From: Microbacterium sp. AB
GTDB lineage: Bacteria; Actinomycetota; Actinomycetes; Actinomycetales; Microbacteriaceae
Assembly (NCBI RefSeq): GCF_032878875.1
Contig: NZ_CP118157.1
Location: 3,472,001-3,536,000 of the forward strand
DNA: 64,000 nt
Direction: 5' to 3'
Shown: positions 17,473 through 26,278 of the stretch, one piece after another
Position numbering within the stretch: the first letter of the stretch is position 1
Layout: every line of letters begins with the position of its first letter
The notes under the pieces: model-generated
Told to the model about the DNA's origin: nothing
What the model saw: only the letters and a program-made list of their open reading frames with translations
Databases searched by the model: none
Made by a program: the position numbers and the translations under genes

Positions 17473-18527
17473 ATGCGCGTCGTCCTGCGGGTGAGAAGCC
17501 AGATGAGGTAGACGCCGCCGAGGACGCCCGTCATGAGCGCGACGGGCACACGGAGGCCGAACGGGAGGGACTGCGCCGCGAGATCGGCGCCGACGAGGAG
17601 CGCCGCGCCCATGAGCGCCGACCCCGCGATGGGCACACCCGGCGCGGCCAGCAGCCGGCGTGCGATGTGCGGAGCGGCGAGCGCGACGAAGCTGATGGGC
17701 CCGCACACGGCCGTCGCGACCGCCGCGAGGACGACCGCGACGAGAAGGGCGGCGCGGCGGACGAGGTGCGTGCGCACGCCGACGCCCGCGGCGAAGTCGT
17801 CGCCGAGCTCCATGACGTCGAGGCTGCGCGTGAGGACGACGAGCACGGGGACGAGAACCGCGAAGGCGACGACCGCCGTGAGCGCCTGCGCCCATGTCCG
17901 GCTGTTGAGCGTCCCGGTGAGCCAGATCTGCGCCGCGATCGCGGTCTCGGCCGTCGAGCGCGTGAGCAGGAGGCTGTTGATCGCCGCGAGGAAGGCGCCC
18001 GCGCCGATGCCGACGAGGATGAGCCGGTATCCGGCGTCGCCCCGCCCTCCCGCGGAGAGCACGAAGACGAGGAGGGCCGTGACGATTCCGGAGGCGACCG
18101 CGGCGACCGCGACCGTGACGCCCGTGGCCTGGAAGAGGGTGATCGCGACGATGGCGCCCGTGGCCGCTCCCGTCACGAACCCGATGATGTCGGGCGAGCC
18201 GAGCGCGTTGCGGGAGAGCGACTGGAAGGTCGCGCCGGAGACCGCCAGCATCGCGCCGACCGCCATCCCGGCGATCACGCGGGGCATCCGGACGTTCAGG
18301 ACGATGTTCGTCGCGGCGCTCTCCGCATACCCGCCCAGCGCCGCCCACAGGTCGGAGGGGGCGAGGGGCGTCGACCCGGTCATCATGCCGAGGGCGGCGA
18401 AGACCGCGCACGCGACGGCGAGCGCGACGCACACGACGAGGGTGCGCGGCCGCCACCGCAGGGAGACGCCGCGGGAGCGCAGGACGCGCTGGCCCGGGGC
18501 GAGGGAGGCGTCGGATCGGATGGTCAC
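17469..18527 (-). CDS. Fe-siderophore ABC transporter permease (FecD/FepG-like)
   Basis: 352 aa, FecCD family with about nine to ten membrane segments. Motifs include NVRMPRVIAGMAVGAMLAVSGATFQ, shown here as NVRMPRVIAGMAVGAML, then NALGSPDIIGF and CGPISFVALAAPHIARRL, the conserved coupling region. GTG 18527 overlaps the upstream permease stop as GTGA. Forms a heterodimer with the product of the preceding gene. Confidence 0.9.
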   Translation of the reverse strand: MTIRSDASLAPGQRVLRSRGVSLRWRPRTLVVCVALAVACAVFAALGMMTGSTPLAPSDLWAALGGYAESAATNIVLNVRMPRVIAGMAVGAMLAVSGATFQSLSRNALGSPDIIGFVTGAATGAIVAITLFQATGVTVAVAAVASGIVTALLVFVLSAGGRGDAGYRLILVGIGAGAFLAAINSLLLTRSTAETAIAAQIWLTGTLNSRTWAQALTAVVAFAVLVPVLVVLTRSLDVMELGDDFAAGVGVRTHLVRRAALLVAVVLAAVATAVCGPISFVALAAPHIARRLLAAPGVPIAGSALMGAALLVGADLAAQSLPFGLRVPVALMTGVLGGVYLIWLLTRRTTRI

Positions 18528-19582
18528 AGCGTCGGGACCCTCCGCCTGCGCACGAGCCAGATGAAGACGGGAGCGCCGATGGCCGCGCTGACGATCGACG
18601 CCTGCAGCTCGCTCGGGACGGCGACGGCGCGGCCGAGGATGTCGGCGGCGAGCAGCAGGACGGCCGCGACGAGGGCGCAGAACGGGATGAGCCGCCTGTG
18701 GTCGGGGCCGACGAGGGCGCGCCCGACGATCGGCGCGGTCAGCCCGATGAAGCCGATCGGCCCGGCGGCGGCCGTCGCGGCGCCGGCGAGCAGCACGACG
18801 GCGATCCCCGCGAGGAGCCAGGTGCGGCGGGGCGAGGCGCCCAGGGTGCGGCCGAGCTCCGCCCCCATCGCGAGGGCGTTGAGGTCGGGGGCGATGGCGA
18901 CCGCGAGCAGGAGGCCGACGGCGATCGCGACGCTCACGGAGGGCAGGACGGTGCCGTCCCTCCCCTGGAAGGATCCGGTGTCCCAGAACCGGAAGGAGTC
19001 GAAGACGTGGGGGAAGTTCACGAGGATCGCCGAGGTGTAGGAGCCGAGGACGACGCTCAGCGCCGCCCCCGCGAGGACGAGGCGCACGGGGTTCGACGCG
19101 TGCTGCAGGGCGCCTCCGAGCGCGTAGACGGCGACCGCGGCGACCGCGGCGCCCGCGAACGCGAACCAGAGGTACACCTCCACCCGCGCGAGGCCCGTCA
19201 CGAGCACACCGGTCGCCACGGCCGCAGACGCGCCGGCGTTGACGCCCAGGAGACCCGGCTCGGCGAGGGGGTTGCGGGTCATCGCCTGCATGAGCGCCCC
19301 GGCGACGCCGAGCGCCGCCCCGACGAGGAGGACGAGAGCCGTGCGGGGCAGGCGCAGCAGCCGGATGGTCAGGTGGGCGTCGTGCGTGGCGTCGAAGGCC
19401 GTCAGCGCCTCCCACACCACGCGCGGCTCGATCGCGCGGGATCCGATGAGGACGCTCAGCACGGAGAACACGACGATGGCGCCGATCGCCGCGAGCACGA
19501 GTGCGAGGAGTCGGAGCCCGCGGCGTCTCACCGCGGGCTCCGACTCCTGCGCCGGGTCGGCGCGGGCGATCGTCTCAGGCAC
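18524..19582 (-). CDS. Fe-siderophore ABC transporter permease (FecC/FepD-like)
   Basis: 352 aa. Shows the family pattern RLPRTALVLLVGAALGVAGA, MQAMTRNPLAEPGLLGVN and AGPIGFIGLTAPIVGRALVG. GTG start at 19582 overlaps the binding-protein gene by 8 bases. Residues 1-20 are cytoplasmic and the first membrane helix starts near residue 24. Confidence 0.9.
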   Translation of the reverse strand: MPETIARADPAQESEPAVRRRGLRLLALVLAAIGAIVVFSVLSVLIGSRAIEPRVVWEALTAFDATHDAHLTIRLLRLPRTALVLLVGAALGVAGALMQAMTRNPLAEPGLLGVNAGASAAVATGVLVTGLARVEVYLWFAFAGAAVAAVAVYALGGALQHASNPVRLVLAGAALSVVLGSYTSAILVNFPHVFDSFRFWDTGSFQGRDGTVLPSVSVAIAVGLLLAVAIAPDLNALAMGAELGRTLGASPRRTWLLAGIAVVLLAGAATAAAGPIGFIGLTAPIVGRALVGPDHRRLIPFCALVAAVLLLAADILGRAVAVPSELQASIVSAAIGAPVFIWLVRRRRVPTL

Positions 19583-20570
19583 CCAGTTCCGCGACGAGCG
19601 TGTCTGCGATGTCGAGCGCGCTGTAGTAGTCGATGCGGAACGACGTCTCGCCGAGCGGGTAGACCTGGCCGCTCCGGATGGCCGGCGCGTTGGCGAACAC
19701 CGGCTCGTCCACGAGGCTCTCGAGCGTGTCGTCGCCCCCCGAGACGAGGAGCACCGTGTCGGCCGTCAGCGTCGCGACCGCGTTCTCGACGGAGAGGAAC
19801 GCGAAGTCGCTGCGCGCCTGCTCCGAGGTGTCGAGTCCCTCGGGGGCTGCGGCGATCGCGAAGCCCAGCGACTCGAGCAGGTCGGCGTGCGGGCTGCCCG
19901 CCTTGGCGAAGGCGGTGTCGTTCTCGGTGCCGTTGTAGACGACGGCGTTGGCCTCGCCCTCCGGGACCTCGATCGCGGAGGCGGCGTCCTCGATCTCCGC
20001 CTCGTACGCGTCGAGCGTCGCATCGACGTCGTCCTCCAGGCCCGTGGCCTCGCCGAGGGCGACGGCGAGCTCCTGCCAGGACTGGCTGCCGTAGTCGAGC
20101 GCGACGGTCGGCGCGATCTCGGAGAGCTGGTCGTAGGCGTCGGCGGTCGTGTCGGCGCCCGACGTCGAGATGACGATGAGGTCGGGCGCGGCGGCGATGA
20201 CCGCCTCGAGGTCGAGATCGAGGTCGGGGTACAGCTCCTCCAGGCCCCGCTCCTCGGCGACATCCGCCCACTGGGAGAAGAAGCCCCGGTCATCCGTGAT
20301 CGAGCTCACCGTCGTCGCCGCGCTCGCCGTCACCGGCGCGTCGATGGCGAGGAGCGTGCCGGTGATCGTGACGGAGGTCGAGACGATGTTCTCCGGCTGG
20401 GCATCGATCGTCGTCTCGCCGAGCTCGTGCTCGATCGTGCGAGGCCAGGAGCCCTCGTCGGTCGATGCCGCCGAGGGGTCGTCATCGGCACGGCTGCTGC
20501 AGCCTGCGACGGTGGCGGCGAGCGCGGTGGCCACCACGACGGCGACGACGCAAGGGAGGGAGTTGTTCAT
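19575..20570 (-). CDS. Fe-siderophore-binding lipoprotein (FepB/FecB-like)
   Basis: 331 aa. The N-terminus MNNSLPCVVAVVVATALA ends in lipobox VAGC (Cys about 24). A class III (helix-backbone) binding fold is indicated by PENIVSTSVTITGTLLAID, AAPDLIVIST and a late AIRSGQVYPL. ATG 20570 has AGAGGAAA upstream. First gene of the five-gene uptake operon, behind an iron-type box at 20692-20705. Siderophore type cannot be predicted; FepB-like sequence and the Fes esterase suggest a catecholate or mixed ligand. Confidence 0.87.
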   Translation of the reverse strand: MNNSLPCVVAVVVATALAATVAGCSSRADDDPSAASTDEGSWPRTIEHELGETTIDAQPENIVSTSVTITGTLLAIDAPVTASAATTVSSITDDRGFFSQWADVAEERGLEELYPDLDLDLEAVIAAAPDLIVISTSGADTTADAYDQLSEIAPTVALDYGSQSWQELAVALGEATGLEDDVDATLDAYEAEIEDAASAIEVPEGEANAVVYNGTENDTAFAKAGSPHADLLESLGFAIAAAPEGLDTSEQARSDFAFLSVENAVATLTADTVLLVSGGDDTLESLVDEPVFANAPAIRSGQVYPLGETSFRIDYYSALDIADTLVAELGA

Positions 20571-20691
20571 GCGTTTCCTCTCGGGACGCGCCCATTCGGC
20601 GAACGGGCGGAAGACGCGGTCGCCGGGCAGTCGTCGGGCACGACCGCTGCCACGCCTCGCGCGGCTGGCCGGAGACCCAGCCGACGCTAGT

Positions 20692-20705
20692 TTAGGATTG
20701 CCTAA
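20692..20705. promoter_or_regulatory. DtxR/IdeR-type iron box between fepB-like and araC-like genes
   Basis: TTAGGATTGCCTAA has the TTAGG/CCTAA half-sites of the DtxR/IdeR operator, though its right outer part departs from the 19-base consensus. It lies in the 188-base divergent region and could act on both genes. Confidence 0.6.
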
Positions 20706-20758
20706 GTCACAGCACATCGCTGTGCCCGGACACACCGTCCCTGCCTCTGGACATCCGC

Positions 20759-21472
20759 ATGCACACCGCACAGCTCGTCGACTCCGTGCGGCACACCCAT
20801 GGCGAGCACGAGCTCACATGGGTCGCCGCGGGCGAGCTGCGCCTGACGATCGGCGTCCGGGAGTGGACGGTCGACGCCGCCCGCGCGCTGTGGATCCCCG
20901 CGGGCATCCCGCACCTGGTCCGCCCCGCCCGGAACGCCCTCGCGCTGCCGCTGTTCTTCCCGTCCGCCCGCTGGCCGAGCCCGTACGCCGAGCCTCGCGC
21001 GGTGCCGAGGTCCGAAGAGCTCGACGCGCTGGCTCGAACGCTCGCCCAGCCGGGCCTCGCGACGCCCAGCACGCTCCACGCATCCCGACGGCGACTCCTC
21101 GACATCGTCGCGGCCGCGGAGGCGCCGGGGCTGCCTCTGCCGCACGATCCGCGCGCGAGGGAGATCGCCGACGCCCTGGTGGCCGATCCGTCACGCCCGG
21201 AGACCCTCGAGGAGTGGGGCAGGATCATCCATGTCAGCGCCAAGACGCTCCAGAGATCCTTCTCCTGCGAGACCGGGATGCGCTTCCCGGAATGGCGCAC
21301 CCGACTGCGGCTGCGCACCGCGCACCGCCTGCTGACGTCCGACGAGACCATCGCCTCGATCTCGTCGCGCGTCGGCTACGCCAGCTGCACCGCCTTCATC
21401 GACGCGTTCCGGCGCGAGTACGGCGACACCCCCGCGCACCTGCGGCGCACGGGCGACCTCTCCGCCGCGTAG
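20759..21472 (+). CDS. AraC-family transcriptional regulator
   Basis: 237 aa. A cupin-like sensor half (residues 1-90) has HTHGEHELTWVAAGELRL and ALWIPAGIPHLV. The C-terminal AraC DNA-binding half holds two helix-turn-helix motifs, including HVSAKTLQRSFSCETGMRF and ASISSRVGYASCTAFIDAF. Divergent from the siderophore uptake operon with the iron box between them, so it is a likely activator of that operon, with ferric-siderophore or an unrelated inducer as ligand. The ATG has only a weak ribosome site. Confidence 0.85.
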   Translation: MHTAQLVDSVRHTHGEHELTWVAAGELRLTIGVREWTVDAARALWIPAGIPHLVRPARNALALPLFFPSARWPSPYAEPRAVPRSEELDALARTLAQPGLATPSTLHASRRRLLDIVAAAEAPGLPLPHDPRAREIADALVADPSRPETLEEWGRIIHVSAKTLQRSFSCETGMRFPEWRTRLRLRTAHRLLTSDETIASISSRVGYASCTAFIDAFRREYGDTPAHLRRTGDLSAA

Positions 21473-21540
21473 GCGGGCCGTCGCGGAAGACGCCCCGCCC
21501 CTCGGAGTGCGATCGCAGGCTCAGATGCGACACTTCCGGC

Positions 21541-21936
21541 ATGGGCTTCCTCATCCGTGTCGCCGTGAACGCCTTCGCGATCTGGGTCGTGAGTCTCGTG
21601 CCGTTCCTGCACGTCACGATCACCCCGTTCGCACCGGGCGGCGACCTGCAGCTGGTCATCAGCCTGCTCGCCATCGCCGCGCTCTTCGCCGTCGTCAACA
21701 CGATCGTCGGCACCGCGATCAGGATCGTGGCCTTCCCGCTGTTCGTGCTGACCCTCGGGCTCTTCTCCCTTCTCCTCAACGGCATCCTGCTGTGGGTGAC
21801 CGCCTGGGTGATGAGCCCCTGGGACTGGGGGCTCAGCCTCGACGGGTTCTGGCCGGCCGTGCTCGCCGGCATCCTCCTCAGCCTCATCAACTGGGTCTTC
21901 GGCATCCTCCTGCGCCCGCAGAAGAAGCGCCGCTGA
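21541..21936 (+). CDS. Phage-holin-4-2-like small membrane protein (PF04020 type)
   Basis: 131 aa with four membrane helices and a basic tail LRPQKKRR. The pattern NTIVGTAIRIVAFPLFVLTLG followed by NGILLWVTAWV matches the 'mycobacterial 4TM/holin 4 superfamily 2' proteins (PF04020). These are widespread chromosomal membrane proteins; no phage genes surround it, so lysis function is not implied. It follows the araC-like gene by 68 bases, in the same direction. Confidence 0.8.
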   Translation: MGFLIRVAVNAFAIWVVSLVPFLHVTITPFAPGGDLQLVISLLAIAALFAVVNTIVGTAIRIVAFPLFVLTLGLFSLLLNGILLWVTAWVMSPWDWGLSLDGFWPAVLAGILLSLINWVFGILLRPQKKRR

Positions 21937-21958
21937 TCCCGCGGGAGACCTCGCGCCC

Positions 21959-23290
21959 TCAGAACGACCCACCGCCCTCGCGGCCCGACCGTTCCGGCGT
22001 CTGCTCCGGACGGAAGCCGAAGACCTCGATCGTCTCCGCCTCGCCGAGATGCGCGAGCCGGTCCCGGACGCCCTCGAGGCGCGGATCGGCCGACGCGTCG
22101 AACTCGCGCGCCGTCTCGACGTAGGAGTCGAGACGATGGGCGGGGAGGAGGAGATCGGCCGGCGTGCTCGGAGGATCGTAGGTCCGCTCGACGAGGACGG
22201 TCCCCTCGGACCCCGTCGCATGCGGGTGTCCTCCGCCCGCGAGCAGCGGCACGGGATCGTCGTCGTGACGCAGGGCGACGACGAGGGGCCCTCCGCCCGC
22301 ATCGGCCTCCACGGGCGCGCCGAGCGTCACGAGCGTCCGCACGTCGTACCCGCCCTCCGCCACGAGCCAGCTCGCGATCATGCCTCCCTGCGAGAAGCCC
22401 ACCGCGTGCAGCGGATCGCCGGGGCCCGCACCGGCGTCCCGCAGAGCGAGCTCCACGGCCTCGTACGCCTGGGACCGCTCGCCCACGTAGAGCTTCAGGT
22501 TCGACGCCCAGTCGAGCACCGTCCCCTCCTCCGACTGCGTGCCGGCGACGTAGAGGGCGAACTCCCGCGAGCCGTCCGGCATCGTGTACCGCTCCACCCG
22601 GATCGTCGCGTCGGACCCGTCCGGCACCCGCGACGCCATGTCGCCGATCGATCGCGGTGCGGCCGCCGGCGCGCCGGGCGTGGCGGGAAGCATGCGCGGC
22701 CGAGCCGCACGGCCGCGCAGACGCTGACCGGGCGGGATCCTCCCGAAGCCCCTGTCGCGGAGCACCTCCATCGGGAAGGAGAGGAACGCCAGCATGCGCG
22801 GCACCGAGATCCCGAACATCCCCAGCAGCGCGTTCGGGCCTCCCCGCAGCTGCCGCTCGAACTCCCGGCCGTGCTCGCCGCGCCATTCGACGAGCATCCG
22901 CTCCGCCTCCTCGGTCGCGCCGGGGCTGCGCGCCTCGAGACCGCGTGCGCGCTGCTCGATCGACCGCAGCAGGTCGTCGTGCGGACGGCCGTGCGGGAGC
23001 CCGAGCATGAGCACCCTCGCCTGCAGCTCGACGAGCTCGTACACGTCGGCCGCGAACCGCATGGCGGCGGCGAGGTCGGCGGTGCGCGACGCCTCCTGCG
23101 CGATGTGCCCGGCGGCGGCGAGGATGCCGGAGGTCGGGATGAGGGTGTCGGCGAGCGGGTACGCCGCCGCGCGCATCTCCGACGCGGCGCCCTCGAGACG
23201 CGCGGCGTCGGCGGTCACCCGGGCCGCCAGCCCGCGCAGCTCCTCCGGGTCGACCGCGACCGCGCCGCCATGACCGACGTCCATCGTCAC
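21959..23290 (-). CDS. WXG-like helical domain fused to alpha/beta hydrolase
   Basis: 443 aa. Residues about 10-150 are Ala-rich helices (EELRGLAARVTADAARLEG, LAAAMRFAADVYELVELQA) like those of WXG/ESX-type substrates. Residues 225-443 form a hydrolase with FALYVAGTQ, the nucleophile elbow HAVGFSQGGMIA (Ser about 300) and downstream TLVTLGAPV; a catalytic Asp and His (perhaps HDDDPVPL and HRLDSYVET) are likely but not proved. The GTG start overlaps the small upstream WXG-like gene as GTGA, so the two are co-translated. A lipase/esterase-type toxin or cell-surface enzyme is possible; no secretion gene (EccC) is in the window. Confidence 0.7.
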   Translation of the reverse strand: MTMDVGHGGAVAVDPEELRGLAARVTADAARLEGAASEMRAAAYPLADTLIPTSGILAAAGHIAQEASRTADLAAAMRFAADVYELVELQARVLMLGLPHGRPHDDLLRSIEQRARGLEARSPGATEEAERMLVEWRGEHGREFERQLRGGPNALLGMFGISVPRMLAFLSFPMEVLRDRGFGRIPPGQRLRGRAARPRMLPATPGAPAAAPRSIGDMASRVPDGSDATIRVERYTMPDGSREFALYVAGTQSEEGTVLDWASNLKLYVGERSQAYEAVELALRDAGAGPGDPLHAVGFSQGGMIASWLVAEGGYDVRTLVTLGAPVEADAGGGPLVVALRHDDDPVPLLAGGGHPHATGSEGTVLVERTYDPPSTPADLLLPAHRLDSYVETAREFDASADPRLEGVRDRLAHLGEAETIEVFGFRPEQTPERSGREGGGSF

Positions 23291-23547
23291 GCCGCCGGGA
23301 AGAGGGTCGTCCGAGCCGCCGACGCGAGCGCCTCCGCCTCCGCGTCACAACGGAACCCGAGGCCGTGCAGGGCCGCCACGAGATCGCGCGACGACGCCCG
23401 GAAGCGATCCGCTGCCTCCGATCTCCACATCGTGAGCATCGAGACCGACGCGAGCGAGGACGCCGCCTCGCGCACCTCGGTCGCGACGCCGTCGATCCGT
23501 CCCCGCGCGACGCCGACCAGGCGCCGCAGCTCCTCTTCCGTCATCAT
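23287..23547 (-). CDS. Small WXG100-like helical protein
   Basis: 86 aa from tandem ATGs at 23547/23544. Two helices are separated by a turn with MLTMWRSEAADRFRASS; W-x-S replaces the W-x-G of classic WXG100 proteins, and the WRxEAAxxFR pattern recurs in ESX-like proteins of actinobacteria. It is co-transcribed with the WXG-hydrolase fusion and probably pairs with that protein's N-terminal helices. A longer N-terminus (to 23634) is Arg/Gly-rich and unlikely. Confidence 0.65.
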   Translation of the reverse strand: MMTEEELRRLVGVARGRIDGVATEVREAASSLASVSMLTMWRSEAADRFRASSRDLVAALHGLGFRCDAEAEALASAARTTLFPAA

Positions 23548-23662
23548 GGGATCCACTTTCGCGCTCCCCGCGCGCCCGCGAGCCGGCCCGCGACGATCTG
23601 TGGAGAGGCCTCCGCGTGTCCCTCCCCTGTGCACACGATGACCGGTCTCCCAGGCCGCTGAG

Positions 23663-23668
23663 TATGAT
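23663..23668 (+). promoter_or_regulatory. Candidate -10 of purB
   Basis: TATGAT with a weak ATGACC-like -35 18 bases upstream. It would give an approximately 80-base leader to the purB GTG. I recognised no purine riboswitch in the leader. Confidence 0.4.
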
Positions 23669-23756
23669 CGGAAAGGCAGCCACGCCGCTGTCCCGCCTGC
23701 TCACTCCGGCCGTCCGCCGTCCGAGCGAGCGGCCCCTCTCGATCCGGAGGCTCATC

Positions 23757-25139
23757 GTGACCGCATTCCCCCCCCAGCCCCTGAGCCCGCTCGACGGCCG
23801 CTACCGGAGCGTCGTCTCGCCACTGGCCGAGTACCTGTCGGAGGCGGGTCTCAACCGCGTCCGCGTGGAGGTCGAGATCGAGTGGATCATCACCCTCACC
23901 AACAACTCGCTCTTCGGCACGACCCCGCTCTCGCAGGACGACAAGGCGCGCCTGCGCGCGCTGTACCTCACCTTCGGACAGGCCGAGATCGACTGGCTCG
24001 CCGAGCGCGAGGCCGTCACGCGCCACGACGTCAAGGCCGTCGAGTACCTCGTGCGCGATCGCCTGGAGCAGCTCGGGCTCGCGGCGCTCGCCGAGCTCAC
24101 GCACTTCGGCGCCACGAGCGAGGACATCAACTCGCTCGCCTACGCCCTCACCGTCAAGCGCGCCGTCGCCGAGGTGTGGCTGCCGGCCCTCCGCGCCGTC
24201 GTGGAGAAGCTGCGCACGCTGGCGCTCGAGCACGCGGACGCCGCCCTGCTCTCGCGCACGCACGGTCAGCCGGCCACCCCGACCACCGTGGGCAAGGAGC
24301 TCGGCGTCTTCGTGTGGCGCCTGGAGCGCGTCGTCCGCCAGATCGAGGGCTCCGAGTACCTCGGGAAGTTCTCCGGCGCCACGGGGACGTGGTCGGCGCA
24401 CCTCGCCGCAGCCCCCCACGTCGCGTGGCCCAACATCGCCCGCGGCTTCGTGGAGTCGCTCGGCCTCGCCTTCAACCCGCTCACGACGCAGATCGAGTCG
24501 CACGACTGGCAGATCGAGCTGTACGACCGCGCGAAGCACGCGGGGGGCATCCTCCACAACCTCGCGACCGATGTCTGGGCCTACATCTCGCTCGGCTACT
24601 TCGCGCAGATCCCCGTCGCGGGCGCCACGGGCTCGTCGACCATGCCGCACAAGATCAACCCCATCCGCTTCGAGAACGCCGAGGCGAACCTCGAGATCGC
24701 GGGCGGCCTGTTCACCACCCTCGCGCAGACGCTCGTCACCTCGCGCCTCCAGCGCGACCTGACCGACTCCTCGACGCAGCGCAACATCGGCGTCGCCCTC
24801 GGCCACTCGCTCGTCGCGCTCGACAACCTGCTGCGCGGGCTCGACGAGATCTCGCTCTCGCGCGACGCGCTGGCGGCCGACCTCGACGCGAACTGGGAGG
24901 TGCTCGGCGAGGCCGTCCAGACGACGGTGCGCGCCGAGATCGTCGCGGGGCGCTCGCAGATCAGCGACCCCTACGCCCTCCTCAAGGAGCTCACGCGCGG
25001 ACGTCGCGTCGGCGCCGCCGAGCTCGCCGAGTTCGTGGAGGGACTCGACATCGGCGACGAGGCGAAGAAGCGCCTGCTCGCGCTGACGCCCGCGACCTAC
25101 ACGGGCCTCGCCGAGCAGCTCACGCGCACCTACCTCTGA
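23757..25139 (+). CDS. purB: Adenylosuccinate lyase
   Basis: 460 aa, the E. coli-like class. The signature GSSTMPHKINPIRFENAEAN is complete, with catalytic region RTHGQPATPTTVGKE and SHDWQIELYDR. It converts SAICAR to AICAR and adenylosuccinate to AMP, both with fumarate release. GTG 23757 has a GGAGG site 6 bases upstream; a longer upstream frame lacks one. Monocistronic, followed by strong hairpins. Confidence 0.93.
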   Translation: MTAFPPQPLSPLDGRYRSVVSPLAEYLSEAGLNRVRVEVEIEWIITLTNNSLFGTTPLSQDDKARLRALYLTFGQAEIDWLAEREAVTRHDVKAVEYLVRDRLEQLGLAALAELTHFGATSEDINSLAYALTVKRAVAEVWLPALRAVVEKLRTLALEHADAALLSRTHGQPATPTTVGKELGVFVWRLERVVRQIEGSEYLGKFSGATGTWSAHLAAAPHVAWPNIARGFVESLGLAFNPLTTQIESHDWQIELYDRAKHAGGILHNLATDVWAYISLGYFAQIPVAGATGSSTMPHKINPIRFENAEANLEIAGGLFTTLAQTLVTSRLQRDLTDSSTQRNIGVALGHSLVALDNLLRGLDEISLSRDALAADLDANWEVLGEAVQTTVRAEIVAGRSQISDPYALLKELTRGRRVGAAELAEFVEGLDIGDEAKKRLLALTPATYTGLAEQLTRTYL

Positions 25140-25142
25140 GGC

Positions 25143-25186
25143 GGCGCCGTCCGCGGAGGCTCCCCGGAGGCTCTGCGGACGGCGCC
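25143..25186 (+). terminator. Hairpin after purB
   Basis: GGCGCCGTCCGC (25143-25154) pairs perfectly with GCGGACGGCGCC (25175-25186) over a 20-base loop, 3 bases after the purB stop. No U-tract follows. Its right arm is shared with a competing hairpin. Confidence 0.6.
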
Positions 25187-25251
25187 GGCAGGAGGAGAGA
25201 ACGCCGTGGTGGGGAGGACGACCCCAGCGCGGCCATCCCCCTGCCGGCGCC
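25181..25251. repeat. Second, mutually exclusive inverted repeat
   Basis: GGCGCCGGCAGG (25181-25192) is the exact reverse complement of 25240-25251; inside lies a smaller TGGGG/CCCCA stem (25210-25214 and 25222-25226). The 25181-25186 bases belong to both this and the first hairpin. It may terminate either purB or the convergent FHA gene. Confidence 0.5.
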
Positions 25252-25305
25252 TCCTCCTCTCAGCGCCCGCCGGCCCGCGCACGCCGCGCCGCGGACCCGC
25301 GCGTC

Positions 25306-26079
25306 TCAGTCGTCGGCAGAGTCGTGCAGCGACTCGTCGTCCAGCAGCGGCAGGTCCGCGCGCGTGACGAGCTGCGACGACACCGCGTACTCGACGAGCC
25401 GTGCGCGGCGGTTCGTCGCGAGCCTCCCCGTGCCGCCGCGCAGGCCCTGCACGCCCATCCGGTCGAGCTTGTCGCAGACGTTGTCGAGCTTGCGGTTGAA
25501 CTTGCTCATCGTCCAGCCGAGGCGCGCCGCCGCCGCGCTCGAGGACGGCAGCTCGCTCACGCTCACTCCCTCGCGGCGCAGCATGGGCTCGGCGAGCGCG
25601 ACGATGAGCACCCGCTGCAGGGGCGTGAAGCTCACGGGCATGACGGTCGCCTCCCCCGTCATCGAGGTCTGCACCTGGCTCGCCACGGAGTAGTGCGCCT
25701 CGTCCGTGTGGAGGGCGATCTCGTAGGTCGTCGGCCCTGCGGTGAAGACGATGACGCTCTGCGCGAAGACGATGGGCATCCGCGCGCCGGGCGACAGCCA
25801 CGACTGCACGGCGCCGCCCGCGCTCGAGACCGTCGGGGCGAGGCGTGAGCCGACGTTCGCCAGCCACCACAGGCCCTCATGGAACGACAGCTCGAGGAAA
25901 TGCCGGTGCAGATACGGATTGTCGTCGACCGAGAGGTCGCCTTCCCTCCCGATCGTGAACCGGGCGTGCGGGCTCACGGTGTGCCACTCGCCCGCGAACT
26001 CGACGCGCAACGGCCTCTCCGTGCCGGGCATGGTGTCCGTCGGGACGCTCTCGGACAGGCTGGCCGGGTTCTCGGCCAT
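25306..26079 (-). CDS. FHA-like domain protein with C-terminal winged-helix-like region
   Basis: 257 aa. Residues about 24-125 resemble a forkhead-associated domain: HARFTIGREGDLSVDDNPYLHRHFLEL has the GR...H core, shown in part as FTIGREGDLSVDDNPYLHRH. Residues about 155-235 (TPLQRVLIVALAEPMLRRE, then AARLGWTMSKFNRKLDNVC) look like a winged helix-turn-helix. The tail is acidic. A GGAGG site precedes ATG 26079. It may read a phosphorylated partner and bind DNA; no kinase gene is adjacent. Monocistronic and convergent with purB. Confidence 0.65.
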   Translation of the reverse strand: MAENPASLSESVPTDTMPGTERPLRVEFAGEWHTVSPHARFTIGREGDLSVDDNPYLHRHFLELSFHEGLWWLANVGSRLAPTVSSAGGAVQSWLSPGARMPIVFAQSVIVFTAGPTTYEIALHTDEAHYSVASQVQTSMTGEATVMPVSFTPLQRVLIVALAEPMLRREGVSVSELPSSSAAAARLGWTMSKFNRKLDNVCDKLDRMGVQGLRGGTGRLATNRRARLVEYAVSSQLVTRADLPLLDDESLHDSADD

Positions 26080-26224
26080 GGCGGACCTCCATCGTGCGAT
26101 CGTCCGGGCGGACGGAGAGCGGACGGCGTGCGCGCGTCGGCGCGGTTCTCACCCGCTCGATGACCGGAGCGCCCCCGACCGCGTACCGCGGCCGACGGGC
26201 GCATGACGCTCCTATGCTAGGGCC

Positions 26225-26245
26225 GCGGGGTGCACGATTCCCCGC
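26225..26245 (-). terminator. Weak hairpin after the nitroreductase gene
   Basis: GCGGGG (26225-26230) and CCCCGC (26240-26245) form a 6-bp stem over a 9-base loop in the 199-base gap downstream of the nitroreductase. The remainder of 26080-26278 should hold the FHA gene promoter; a minus-strand TAGCAT near 26211-26216 is a possible -10. Confidence 0.3.
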
Positions 26246-26278
26246 CTTGACATGGGCAGTTCGACCCATCGGATGCGC

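Noticed and set aside
21541..21936. Phage lysis holin or prophage remnant
   Set aside because: PF04020-like proteins are common chromosomal membrane proteins and no endolysin, integrase or structural phage gene is nearby.
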